A stretch of 64,000 bases of DNA from Rossellomorea vietnamensis NBRC 101237. Its GTDB lineage: Bacteria; Bacillota; Bacilli; Bacillales; Bacillaceae_B. The stretch's first letter is position 1, and each line of letters opens with the position of its first letter. The position numbers were made by a program, and so were the translations under genes. Where the stretch lies: the NCBI RefSeq assembly GCF_001591825.1, contig NZ_BCVQ01000016.1, forward strand, positions 22,516-86,515. The letters run 5' to 3'. Positions 1 to 8,003 of the stretch are shown in pieces. The notes under the pieces were generated by a model, which worked only from the letters and a program-made list of their open reading frames with translations, searched no databases and had not been told where the DNA came from.

Positions 1-131
1 TGGTATTGAAGGAAGATTTTCTTGCTTTCCGATCTGTGCTGGTAAAACAGGAAGACTTTAAACAGTTCCGTGGGATAGCTAAACAAGGCGGGAATATCCT
101 CTTTCAATACCTTGATACACCGAGAAGTTAA
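1..131 (+). CDS. 3' end of an unidentified gene (truncated by window edge)
   Basis: An open frame read from base 3 runs without a stop to TAA at 129-131 and encodes about 42 C-terminal residues, ending in [10 protein letters not shown] terminator hairpin follows within 10 bases, which supports this being the genuine end of a gene. I do not recognise the family from this fragment, and the start lies outside the window. Confidence 0.55.
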   Translation, partial: VLKEDFLAFRSVLVKQEDFKQFRGIAKQGGNILFQYLDTPRS

Positions 132-138
132 ACGAAGT

Positions 139-164
139 GGAGGAGATCATCCTCTGCTTTTTTT
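139..164 (+). terminator. Rho-independent terminator of the truncated gene
   Basis: Short GAGGA/TCCTC stem (140-144 with 150-154), then a run of seven T at 158-164, just after the stop of the upstream partial gene. Confidence 0.6.
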
Positions 165-326
165 GTTCGCAAATGGACATCGTATTCTTGTTGTATATAA
201 AACATTATATGAACGGGTTTCTTCATTTAGTATAGAAGCGTGAACCATTGGTGGTAACCATTACCTGCTGAAATTCTCCCCATTCATTGTTATCTTATGA
301 GGGAACGCTATTTGGGAGGTAGAAAT

Positions 327-917
327 ATGATCAAGAAGAGCTTTATATTAGGAATTGCAGCACTTTCTTTTGTTACGTTCTCCACTCAAACATTTGCTGC
401 AGGGGGAGAACACACTGTAAAAAATGGTGAGTCCCTTTGGGAAATCGGTAAAGAGAAATCCGTATCCGTCATTCAATTAAAGGAAGCAAATAATCTGAAA
501 TCCAATGAAATCCAACCGGGTCAAACCATCAAAATCCCTGATAATAATGTGACAGCCGAAGATCGGGAGCTGCTTGCAAAGCTTGTGCATGCAGAAGCAA
601 AAGGTGAGCCATATGCAGGTAAAGTTGCAGTTGCAACCGTCGTATTGAACAGAGTGGATTCTAATGAGTTCCCTGACACTATCAAAAATGTAATCTATCA
701 GGTTTCAAATGGATATTATGCCTTTTCGCCTGTACAAAATGGACAAATCAACCAGGCGCCTTCACAGGAAGCAAGGGACGCGGTCCAGGAAGCCCTGGCA
801 TTCAGAGGCCAAGGAAAGGGATCACTCTTTTTCTATAATCCAGTGACATCTACAAGTGACTGGATCACAAGCAGGGACACCTTGCTGACAATTGGAAAAC
901 ACCGTTTCGCAAAGTAA
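327..917 (+). CDS. ykvT: LysM-containing cell wall hydrolase, YkvT/SleB-like
   Basis: The 196-residue secreted protein has a signal peptide (about residues 1-25, ending TFAAG), one LysM peptidoglycan-binding repeat (HTVKNGESLWEIG through QPGQTIKIP), and a C-terminal SleB/CwlJ-type hydrolase_2 domain beginning near LAKLVHAEAKGE, with the conserved VHAEA and VLNRV motifs. Members of this family are lytic transglycosylases or amidases of spore cortex or cell wall peptidoglycan. B. subtilis YkvT has the same size and layout and lies in the matching region. I chose ATG 327 because GGGAGG (314-319) sits 7 bases upstream; an in-frame start at 297 has no ribosome binding site. Its exact role in germination or growth cannot be read from sequence. 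Confidence 0.8.
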   Translation: MIKKSFILGIAALSFVTFSTQTFAAGGEHTVKNGESLWEIGKEKSVSVIQLKEANNLKSNEIQPGQTIKIPDNNVTAEDRELLAKLVHAEAKGEPYAGKVAVATVVLNRVDSNEFPDTIKNVIYQVSNGYYAFSPVQNGQINQAPSQEARDAVQEALAFRGQGKGSLFFYNPVTSTSDWITSRDTLLTIGKHRFAK

Positions 918-1015
918 GGTTGATCAAAAATAATAAATGAGCGTTCCTATATCTTTTTTCTTTCCTCTATGTGGGATTAATAGTAAAATAGAGAAAAGAA
1001 ATAGAGGTGATGTTG

Positions 1016-1195
1016 ATGAATGGGACAATTGTTGCTCAAATTGAGTTGGTACGGTGGAAAATGATAGAGTCAGGCCTTCGTTTAGGGCTGGACAGTCCCA
1101 CTACGATCCAACTTAGTAAAGAGCTGGATGCCTTGATCAATATTCATCAGCGAAATGATACAAAAAAAACAACTCAAAATAAAATGATTCAATAA
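1016..1195 (+). CDS. Spo0E-like aspartyl-phosphate phosphatase
   Basis: A 59-residue protein carrying the Spo0E family signature SKELD (family consensus S-x-x-LD) in the second helix of a predicted two-helix hairpin. Spo0E-type proteins dephosphorylate Spo0A~P and delay sporulation. Several in-frame starts exist (GTG 1007, ATG 1010, TTG 1013, ATG 1016). ATG 1016 has the AGAGGTGA ribosome site 5 bases upstream and gives the usual family N-terminus, so I use it. The gene stands alone, followed by a very long hairpin at 1198-1267. Which member of the Spo0E/YnzD/YisI group it corresponds to is not clear. Confidence 0.75.
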   Translation: MNGTIVAQIELVRWKMIESGLRLGLDSPTTIQLSKELDALINIHQRNDTKKTTQNKMIQ

Positions 1196-1197
1196 AT

Positions 1198-1267
1198 AGA
1201 AAAGGGTTAACCTTTGGTAATCTCTCTTATTTTATAAAGAGAATTCCAACCGGGTTAACCCTTTTCT
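1198..1267. terminator. Long hairpin after the spo0E-like gene, possible bidirectional terminator
   Basis: Perfect 15-bp arms (1198-1212 and 1253-1267, containing GTTAAC) enclose an inner stem (TTGG/CCAA and TCTCT/AGAGA), so about 70 bases fold into one hairpin. Both strands end in CCCTTTTCT, not a clean T-run, so the terminator role is inferred. Confidence 0.5.
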
Positions 1268-1337
1268 ATTAAAAGAGATTGAACTTTCAGGGCGAAGGGT
1301 ATCCTTCTATATAAACAATTAATGGGAGATGAAGAGA

Positions 1338-2075
1338 ATGAAGAGCAGAATTGTATGTATCACAGGGGGAGCCAGCGGTATAGGGAAAACCCTGGTTGAA
1401 GAATTTGCCAGAGAAGGCGCCATGGTTGAATTTGTGGATAAGGACGTGGAAAAGGGGAGAGAACATTCCAACAGGCTTAATGCAGAGGGATATACCACGA
1501 GATTCCATGAAGCAGATGTCGGTGTCCCCGATGAGGTGAAAGGCGTCTTCAATAAAATAAAAGAAGATCATGGGGTGCTGGACGTTCTGATAAATAATGC
1601 AGGCGTCTCCAGATTCATGTCCTTTTGGGAAATGGAACCTGACGACTGGAACAGCATTCTATCTTCAAACTTAAGCAGCGTATTTTATTGCAGCCGGGAA
1701 GCGGCTTCATTAATGAAGAATCAGGGTGGATGCATCATAAATATGGCCTCAACAAGAGCTACTATGTCTGAACCGGATACCGAAGCCTATTCAGCGACAA
1801 AAGGAGGCATTGTAAGCCTCACCCATTCTCTGGCCATAACTTTGAGCGAAGTGGGGATCCGCGTCAATTCCATCAGTCCAGGATGGATTCAAACAGAAGA
1901 TTATGATACCTTGAGAGACATCGACCACAGTCAGCACCCTTCCGGAAGGGTAGGGAAACCTGGAGATATAGCGAGGGCATGCTTATTCCTTGCCCACCCC
2001 GATAATGATTTCATCACAGGTGAAAACATCGTGATTGATGGGGGAATGACAAAGAAGATGATGTATGAACATTAA
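1338..2075 (+). CDS. Short-chain dehydrogenase/reductase (SDR)
   Basis: A 245-residue classical SDR with the N-terminal NAD(P)-binding motif TGGASGIG, the structural motif INNAG, the catalytic tyrosine/lysine pair in YSATK with an upstream serine in MAST, and a C-terminal GENIVIDGG typical of FabG-like enzymes. Substrate is unknown. ATG 1338 is preferred over ATG 1329 because GGGAG (1324-1328) is 9 bases from the former and touches the latter. Monocistronic, followed by a strong terminator. Apart from general similarity to glucose dehydrogenase/FabG families nothing points to a pathway. Confidence 0.85.
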   Translation: MKSRIVCITGGASGIGKTLVEEFAREGAMVEFVDKDVEKGREHSNRLNAEGYTTRFHEADVGVPDEVKGVFNKIKEDHGVLDVLINNAGVSRFMSFWEMEPDDWNSILSSNLSSVFYCSREAASLMKNQGGCIINMASTRATMSEPDTEAYSATKGGIVSLTHSLAITLSEVGIRVNSISPGWIQTEDYDTLRDIDHSQHPSGRVGKPGDIARACLFLAHPDNDFITGENIVIDGGMTKKMMYEH

Positions 2076-2085
2076 CGGTAATAAA

Positions 2086-2127
2086 ACGAACCGTTCACCT
2101 ATCCTGGTGAAGTGGTTCGTTTTTTTT
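2086..2127 (+). terminator. Rho-independent terminator after the SDR gene
   Basis: ACGAACC.TTCACC pairs with GGTGAA..GGTTCGT (2086-2099 with 2106-2120), followed by T8. Confidence 0.85.
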
Positions 2128-2222
2128 ATGAAAAAGGGATAATTTAACAACGAGTTATGATAGAATAAAAAAATAATATATTTAGAAAATTTAATCAATA
2201 TAGTCAATGAGGGGGAAAAAGA

Positions 2223-3161
2223 ATGAATCGAATGGATTCAATCAAGAGAGAGATGAATAAAGTGCTAGTGGGGAAGGACAAGGAAATCGACCTGTTGTTA
2301 ATTGCATTACTTCAAGAAGGACACGTTCTATTGGAAAGTGTCCCGGGTACAGGAAAGACTTTGCTCGCCAAAACTTTCAGTCACTGTATCGATGGAGCGT
2401 TCAAAAGGATCCAATTCACACCGGATGTGTTACCGAGTGATGTGACTGGTATACAATTTTTCAATCCGAAAACACAGGAATTCGAATTAAGGACAGGGCC
2501 CGTGGTCACGAATGTCCTCTTGGCAGATGAGATTAACAGAGCCACTCCTAGAACACAGGCGAGTTTACTCGAAGTAATGGAAGAAAAACAAATTACCATA
2601 GACGGGGAAACCGTCCCATTAGAGCCACCATTTATCGTGGTCGCGACTCAGAATCCGATTGAATCCCAGCAGGGGACTTTTCCACTGCCTGCGGCTCAGC
2701 TGGACCGATTTTTATTGAAGATTCCGTTTACGTATCCTGATTTTGAAGAAGAAAGAGGAATATTAAATCGCTTTAAATCAGGCGAACCATTAAATACAGT
2801 CAACAAAGTGTTAAGACTTGATGAGTTACAATCATTGACCCGCCAAGTCAAAGAAGTACATATATCCGAGGATATTGAAACATATATTCTTCAAATTACG
2901 AGGGGAACAAGGGAACATGAATGGGTGGAGGTAGGTGCAAGCCCACGGGCGAGCCTCGCACTTCTCAAGGCCTCTCAGGCTCAAGCATTCCTCGAAGGAA
3001 GGGATTTTGTGAGACCGCAGGATATCGTAGCCGTTGCCCCATATGTACTGCAACACCGGATCCAATTAACGATCGAGTCTTCCTTGACGAGAACGGCCGA
3101 GGAAGTGATCGAGCAAATTGTGGAAATGGCCGTTACTCCTGTAGAAGCGAGGCAAGCTTAG
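2223..3161 (+). CDS. MoxR-family AAA+ ATPase (first of two in the window)
   Basis: A 312-residue MoxR/RavA-type AAA+ ATPase: Walker A PGTGKT at residues 41-46, Walker B LLADEINRA, sensor-1 region VVATQNPIE, and a C-terminal lid region containing ASPRASLALL. MoxR ATPases act as chaperones for maturation of partner complexes, often together with DUF58 and VWA proteins. It is the first gene of a three-gene operon (MoxR, DUF58, polytopic membrane protein) matching B. subtilis yeaC-yeaD-yebA in order. GAGGGGG precedes ATG 2223. The substrate complex is unknown. Confidence 0.88.
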   Translation: MNRMDSIKREMNKVLVGKDKEIDLLLIALLQEGHVLLESVPGTGKTLLAKTFSHCIDGAFKRIQFTPDVLPSDVTGIQFFNPKTQEFELRTGPVVTNVLLADEINRATPRTQASLLEVMEEKQITIDGETVPLEPPFIVVATQNPIESQQGTFPLPAAQLDRFLLKIPFTYPDFEEERGILNRFKSGEPLNTVNKVLRLDELQSLTRQVKEVHISEDIETYILQITRGTREHEWVEVGASPRASLALLKASQAQAFLEGRDFVRPQDIVAVAPYVLQHRIQLTIESSLTRTAEEVIEQIVEMAVTPVEARQA

Positions 3162-4354
3162 TGAATTGGAAACGTGATATTGTCGAAGATCCCTATATAT
3201 CCTTGACTCTGGTCCTGCTTGTCATCGTTGGGGCAGCAAGCTTTTATGTACATTCCTATGTAGGGTTAGGTATTTTTTTGTTGATGATCCTCTATTTCAG
3301 GGTCCATCAATGGTATCTAATGAAAATTGGTGATGGGATCAGCATTGGAAGGACCACGAAGAGAATTAGGCTGCATTGCGATGAAGAGCAAAAGTGGGAA
3401 TTTCAACTTCAAAATAAAGGCATGTCCATTTGGGGTGCGACATTGAAAATCACATTTAAAGATATCGTCATCCCCACTATGCATCCCTACTCGTCAGGGG
3501 TGGAGGACAAAATTGAAGTGTCCGTCCCCTTCTCCATCCGTAAAAATGAAGAAGGGAGCATTTCCATACCCGTTAAAGGAAAAAGAAGGGGATTATGCAG
3601 GATTACCAACATGCAGCTGGAAATCCCCCACTTATTCGGAAGTGGTAAAGTACTTTTGGATTTACTCGATAATGTCCCGTCGACCATTATCGTATTTCCT
3701 TCAGATTCTCCCGTGAAAATGGCCGAACAAAAGCTTACATGGAAACAGGGGGACGTCCCCATCCAACATTCATTATTTCATGATGTCTTTCATCAGATAG
3801 GGACAAGGGATTACATTCAAGGAGACCGCTTTCAGGATGTTCACTGGAAGGCAACTGCCAGAACGGGCAGCCTTCAAACGAAGATCTATGCACCAGCTAC
3901 TCAAAGAGAGTGGATGATCGCCATCAATCTATCGGATCGCTATGCCATCACCAACCAGCTCGAAGAAATCATTCAATACGCCTCCTATATGATGAGGCTT
4001 GCGGTAGAACAAAATATCACTTTCTCCCTTGTCTTAAATGTTAGATCTCAGGGCGGGACCCCTTACTATTATCTTCCGCCCGGAATAGGAAGGGTTCACA
4101 GGCAGAGAGGAATGGAAATGCTTTCTACTCTATCGACAGATGAGTTTACAATCCCATTCCATATTGTTCTGAAGCATTTATACCTCAGACAATTGGTTCC
4201 TTCTGTATTTATAACGGCAGGGGCACTGGGGGCACGTGAAGAAGCTTTATTGACAAAGATTGAGAAACAGAAAATCCAAGTTTACAAGTTGAATTCAGAA
4301 CAAAAACAAGGAGTCGTCACATTATGGAATCGTTCGCTGAAAGTTCCTTCTTGA
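3161..4354 (+). CDS. DUF58 domain protein
   Basis: A 397-residue protein with two closely spaced N-terminal hydrophobic segments (about residues 15-50) and a C-terminal DUF58 domain, recognised by the motif around GTRDYIQGDRFQDVHWKATA. The GTG start at 3161 overlaps the last base of the MoxR stop (TAGTG), which implies translational coupling; an upstream GCGAGG is about 8 bases away. The same reading frame stays open well into the MoxR gene, but that extension encodes no recognisable domain. DUF58 proteins are regular partners of MoxR ATPases and are distantly VWA-like. Counterpart of B. subtilis YeaD. Confidence 0.85.
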   Translation: MNWKRDIVEDPYISLTLVLLVIVGAASFYVHSYVGLGIFLLMILYFRVHQWYLMKIGDGISIGRTTKRIRLHCDEEQKWEFQLQNKGMSIWGATLKITFKDIVIPTMHPYSSGVEDKIEVSVPFSIRKNEEGSISIPVKGKRRGLCRITNMQLEIPHLFGSGKVLLDLLDNVPSTIIVFPSDSPVKMAEQKLTWKQGDVPIQHSLFHDVFHQIGTRDYIQGDRFQDVHWKATARTGSLQTKIYAPATQREWMIAINLSDRYAITNQLEEIIQYASYMMRLAVEQNITFSLVLNVRSQGGTPYYYLPPGIGRVHRQRGMEMLSTLSTDEFTIPFHIVLKHLYLRQLVPSVFITAGALGAREEALLTKIEKQKIQVYKLNSEQKQGVVTLWNRSLKVPS

Positions 4355-5580
4355 TCAAACATAAACAATTGCTCATGGTGAAAATGGGGCTCGATGTCGG
4401 AATCGATATATTATTCGCCCTATTGATGGCCACATTCCTTTTTTCCAAAGAAGTACTATTAAGCAGCTATGTACCGGCCCTTTGTATGGTGTTTATCATA
4501 ATAATGACATTTCTCATAGTAAGCACGTTGAAACCTTGGATCTTTAAACTGTTGTTAGGGGCACTTGCTATCTCTCTTATATTAAGTATCTATTTCTTCT
4601 CTGCTGCATGGTGGGTGATGTTGGCTGTCCTTGTTTTTTTACATTGGAAAATCACGTCTTATACCAAAAATAAAGATGCATCCATCGAAGTGAGCAGCGG
4701 GTCTGTCCTGATCTTTTTATTTATTGCATCGGTTTCATTACTGACAGGTTCCATAAGAGACATGGGCAATACGAATCTCATCTACTGCCTATTATTCATT
4801 TTATTTTCAATCATCATCACGCTCACGCCGATCCAAAGAATGCTCGGAGATTTGAAAACCGGTCATAAAAAAGTGCTGCTCAAACCAATGGGGTTCTGGT
4901 TTTTAGTAACATTGGCAGGGGGGCTACTGGCGGTATTCAGCTCTTTGGTTAGTAAAGGGATTTATTGGATAGCAGAAAAGGGATTTTGGGTATTTTCTTT
5001 CTTGGTTGATCCAATTTATCAACAGTTAATAATATTTAGAGACAGGTTCTTAAGTACGAGGGATGCTCAGGAGGGAGAGGGAAGCGAAGTTCAAAAACAG
5101 GATTTCTTAGAGGCCCAGAATTATGAACTTAGCCAGGGATTATCATTTTCCTGGGTGAATGAAGTTCTCCTGGGGCTATTTGTTATAGCAGTCGTCATTT
5201 ATTTCGTTAAGAAACGAAAATCTTCCTTTGACACGTCAAGGGAAAAAGAAAATTCTCCAACCATGATGACTCAAAAGATTGTAACCCTGGACGAGGATCC
5301 TGAAACAGAACAATTTTCTTATTCAAAAGCAAGGGACGTCATCCGGCTATCCATGGAGAAGCTCGAAGGGGAAGCCCACATATGGGGGGCGGGAAGACAA
5401 CAGAATGAGAACGTTCAATTATGGTTCAACCGGATCGGCCTCAGTGAATCTGAACGTTTTTTCTCTCTTTATGAACGTATCAGATACGGTCAATCCGTTC
5501 CAAGTCAGCAAGAAGTCGATTACTTCACAAGTCAGATCGAACACCATATTGGTGAATTGAAACAACGGGAAGATCAATAG
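4324..5580 (+). CDS. Polytopic membrane protein with DUF4129-like C-terminus; YebA-like but without transglutaminase domain
   Basis: A 418-residue protein with about eight membrane segments in residues 18-300 and a cytoplasmic tail whose end (VQLWFNRIGLSESERFF to RYGQ) resembles the DUF4129 domain. In the usual MoxR-DUF58 operons the third protein (YebA, over 700 residues) has an extracytoplasmic transglutaminase-like domain between membrane segments. Here I see no Cys-His-Asp transglutaminase core and the protein is far shorter. It overlaps the DUF58 gene by 31 bases; AAGGAG (4308-4313) lies 10 bases before ATG 4324. Last gene of the operon, closed by a terminator. Confidence 0.75.
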   Translation: MESFAESSFLIKHKQLLMVKMGLDVGIDILFALLMATFLFSKEVLLSSYVPALCMVFIIIMTFLIVSTLKPWIFKLLLGALAISLILSIYFFSAAWWVMLAVLVFLHWKITSYTKNKDASIEVSSGSVLIFLFIASVSLLTGSIRDMGNTNLIYCLLFILFSIIITLTPIQRMLGDLKTGHKKVLLKPMGFWFLVTLAGGLLAVFSSLVSKGIYWIAEKGFWVFSFLVDPIYQQLIIFRDRFLSTRDAQEGEGSEVQKQDFLEAQNYELSQGLSFSWVNEVLLGLFVIAVVIYFVKKRKSSFDTSREKENSPTMMTQKIVTLDEDPETEQFSYSKARDVIRLSMEKLEGEAHIWGAGRQQNENVQLWFNRIGLSESERFFSLYERIRYGQSVPSQQEVDYFTSQIEHHIGELKQREDQ

Positions 5581-5637
5581 AAGAAGCTGGTGCTTACATG
5601 AGTCATTTCGTGTAAGCATTAGCTTCTTTAATTTTTG
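5581..5637 (+). terminator. Terminator of the first MoxR operon
   Basis: An 18-base arm AAGAAGCT.GTGCTTACA pairs with TGTAAGCA..AGCTTCTT around a 12-base loop and is followed by TAATTTTT. Confidence 0.8.
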
Positions 5638-5674
5638 TTCGGTGGGGTATGATAAAGATGAGGGGGAATCGTTT

Positions 5675-6304
5675 ATGTTGTATGAATTAAGAGACGTACA
5701 CTATAAAGATATTTTACATATAAAGGAGATGGATATTTCTGAGCACAGGACGACCTGCCTTGTTGGGGAAAGTGGTGCCGGAAAATCTACTTTATTGAAA
5801 TTGTTGAATAAAATGAATATACCAGATAGGGGACATATCCGTTATAAAAGAAATTCCCTGGAAAGTGTGGATCCGGTGAAGCATCGGAGGGAAGCTGTCA
5901 TGATTTCCCAAACCCCTCTTCTGTTTGGAGAAACAGTGGAAGAAAATCTTCAGAAGGGGCTTGTTTTTTCAGAAAAGCCTCTGGCTAGCAGGGAAGAACT
6001 ATTGAAGATGTTGAGCATTGTGAAGCTGGATAAACCACTGGATGCTCGTGCAGAACAGTTGTCTGGCGGTGAACGCCAGCGATTATCTCTGGGGAGGGTG
6101 TTAGTAATGAAGCCTGCTGTTTATTTATTGGATGAACCTACGTCGGCTCTTGACGAAGAAACAGAGATTGAAGTGATGAAAAGTTTTATAACGTGTGCAA
6201 ATGGGCATGGAGGGACCATCATCATGGTGACCCATTCGACAAATGTGGCCGAAGAGTACGGCGAGGAAATCATTACGATTAGAAAACAGGAGATGGAGGG
6301 TTAG
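5675..6304 (+). CDS. fetA: ABC transporter ATP-binding protein, FetA/YbbL type
   Basis: A 209-residue ABC ATPase with Walker A GESGAGKS, Q-loop MISQTPL, signature LSGGERQR and Walker B YLLDEPTSALDEE. The following gene encodes a FetB (UPF0014) permease, and this ATPase-permease pairing is characteristic of the FetAB/YbbLM transporter implicated in iron export and peroxide resistance in E. coli. ATG 5675 is used because AGGGGG lies 8 bases upstream; the in-frame GTG at 5642 lacks a site and precedes the family N-terminus. Substrate in this organism is inferred only from the partner family. Confidence 0.82.
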   Translation: MLYELRDVHYKDILHIKEMDISEHRTTCLVGESGAGKSTLLKLLNKMNIPDRGHIRYKRNSLESVDPVKHRREAVMISQTPLLFGETVEENLQKGLVFSEKPLASREELLKMLSIVKLDKPLDARAEQLSGGERQRLSLGRVLVMKPAVYLLDEPTSALDEETEIEVMKSFITCANGHGGTIIMVTHSTNVAEEYGEEIITIRKQEMEG

Positions 6305-6307
6305 ACA

Positions 6308-7090
6308 TTGGAAAAAGGAATTATCGATATAGAATTATGGAGATTCATTGCAGCGTATGCCTTTGTCCTTCTCTTGTTATTTATCGTGAAATGGAGAGGG
6401 ATATCGAGGGAAAAACAAATCATACTGGCTTCTTTCCGGATGACCATTCAATTGATTATCGCTGGATACATCCTTACATATATTTTTGATCACCCAAGCC
6501 CTTGGCTAACCTTGAGTATCATAGTCGTAATGGAAGTATTTGCAGTAAGGAATATATTCAAGCAGGTCAAATATGAAATGGATCGAAAGCTAAAAGGCAT
6601 CGCTGCCATTTCATTATGCGTTGGAACGCTGATCAGCCTGTTTTATTTCAATATGGTCGTCATCCATTTCTCCCCATGGTATGAACCAAGATATTTCATT
6701 CCGATCGCAGGGATGATTGTGGGGAACGCGATGACGGGCATAACGCTTGGAATCAATACCCTCCTTGGAGGATTGATAGAGCAGAGGGAAAAAGTAGAAG
6801 GAGCTTTGATGCTGGGGGCAACCCCTAAGGCAGCCTCTAAGACGTATTTGGATAATGCATTTGATTCTGCCATACTGCCCACACTGAATAATATGCTGGG
6901 GATGGGTATCATTTTTCTTCCTGGGATGATGACTGGGCAAATTCTTTCAGGAGTAAGCCCTCTGGTGGCCATTGAATATCAGATTGCCATTCTGTTAGGA
7001 ATTGTCGGAAGCGTTGCATTGACTGTCGTCCTGTTTATTTTATTAGCATATAAGCGACTATTTACAAAGGATGCCCAATTGAACATTTGA
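6308..7090 (+). CDS. fetB: FetB/YbbM-family ABC permease (UPF0014)
   Basis: A 260-residue protein with about seven membrane segments and family-typical stretches: AVRNIFKQVKYEMDRKL, PIAGMIVGNAMTGITLG, EGALMLGATP and FLPGMMTGQILSG. TTG start at 6308, three bases after the ATPase stop, with GGAGGG 6 bases upstream, so the pair is one operon. FetB proteins form the membrane half of the FetAB exporter. No metal-responsive operator was recognised upstream. Confidence 0.85.
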   Translation: MEKGIIDIELWRFIAAYAFVLLLLFIVKWRGISREKQIILASFRMTIQLIIAGYILTYIFDHPSPWLTLSIIVVMEVFAVRNIFKQVKYEMDRKLKGIAAISLCVGTLISLFYFNMVVIHFSPWYEPRYFIPIAGMIVGNAMTGITLGINTLLGGLIEQREKVEGALMLGATPKAASKTYLDNAFDSAILPTLNNMLGMGIIFLPGMMTGQILSGVSPLVAIEYQIAILLGIVGSVALTVVLFILLAYKRLFTKDAQLNI

Positions 7091-7162
7091 TAGCTTCCCC
7101 GTTCTAATCTAGTTTCCACGGCATATGCTAGAGAAAGAATGATAGGAAGGGGAGGGTTCCAT

Positions 7163-7420
7163 TTGAAATACGAAATCGAGCAGGCACTGAGGGTGAAAAG
7201 TCTTGCCATCGATGTGATGGAGGAATTGATGAAAGAAGACAGGAAGTATGAGGTCCAGGAATTAAAGCAGCTGTCAGAGTTGTTCTCCCGATGTATTTGC
7301 GACTTGGTGAATGTATACTCCAATATCTCAGAAGATCATGAAATGACCTTGAAAGGAACGGTCATCAAAGCAAAGATCGGCTATAACCTCATGAAGGCAG
7401 AAACAGTAGAAAAAGAATAG
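7163..7420 (+). CDS. Hypothetical small protein, all-helical
   Basis: An 85-residue, charge-rich protein without signal peptide or membrane segment, predicted mostly alpha-helical. TTG 7163 is chosen because GGGGAGGG (7149-7156) lies 6 bases upstream; ATG 7139 in frame has no site. Located between fetB and ptsH and followed by two tandem hairpins. I do not recognise the family. Confidence 0.6.
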   Translation: MKYEIEQALRVKSLAIDVMEELMKEDRKYEVQELKQLSELFSRCICDLVNVYSNISEDHEMTLKGTVIKAKIGYNLMKAETVEKE

Positions 7421-7499
7421 TATGGTAATCCGAAGAATGACTCATACTAAGGACTCCGTATCAGATGGATATGGGGTCTTTACTGCGTTTTCTTCTTTA
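7418..7499 (+). terminator. Tandem hairpins, probable terminator
   Basis: TAGTATG/CATACTA (7418-7424 with 7443-7449) is followed by a 14-pair stem including G-U pairs (7449-7462 with 7468-7481), then a T-rich but interrupted tail. The two stems share a base at 7449 and could be alternative. The rest of this roughly 320-base gap before ptsH is AT-rich, with no gene seen. Confidence 0.45.
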
Positions 7500-7736
7500 G
7501 GCTTTACAATAAATCATCAAATTTTACATAATTAGGTTCATAACAGTGGCAAATTAATGAAATACTAAAAAAATCAAGCTTTACAATTGTGTATATCCTC
7601 ATTGCATGCTATTCTTTTTTATTGAACAGCTTTATAGGAATATTGGATTAATCACTAGAAATAGTTGACGTTTTCTTTATAATCCATTACTTTTATGAAG
7701 CAACTAAAAACAAGATAATTGAAGGAGTCGATTCAC

Positions 7737-8003
7737 ATGGCACAAAAAACATTTACAGTTACAGCTGAAACAGGAATTCATGCTCGTCCGGCAACTCTAT
7801 TGGTTCAAACGGCAAGCAAATTCGACAGCGATGTACATCTAGAATACAAAGAAAAGAAAGTAAACTTAAAATCAATCATGGGTGTTATGTCTTTAGGTGT
7901 TGGTAAAGGTGCAGAAATCACAATCATTACTGAAGGTAGTGACGAGGAAGAAGCGTTAAACAGCTTACAGGAAACATTGAACAAAGAAGGTTTAGCTGAG
8001 TAA
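7737..8003 (+). CDS. ptsH: Phosphocarrier protein HPr
   Basis: An 88-residue HPr with the catalytic histidine in GIHARPA (His15) and the HPr kinase/phosphorylase site Ser46 in [12 protein letters not shown]. It receives phosphate from PEP via enzyme I and passes it to sugar-specific EIIA domains. Phosphorylated at Ser46 it is the corepressor of CcpA. ATG 7737 follows AAGGAG (7721-7726) by 10 bases. The stop TAA overlaps the ptsI start (TAATG), so both are one operon. Unlike B. subtilis, ptsG and glcT are not immediately upstream. Confidence 0.97.
   Translation: MAQKTFTVTAETGIHARPATLLVQTASKFDSDVHLEYKEKKVNLKSIMGVMSLGVGKGAEITIITEGSDEEEALNSLQETLNKEGLAE

Noticed and set aside
2921..3160. In-frame upstream extension of the DUF58 gene across the MoxR gene (would give 477 residues)
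   Set aside because: The extension encodes no recognisable domain, overlaps the conserved MoxR C-terminus in another frame, and GTG 3161 gives a normal DUF58 protein.
7665..7683. TTGACG and TATAAT upstream of ptsH as a promoter
   Set aside because: The spacer is only 7 bases, far from 17; neither box has a convincing partner at the right distance.
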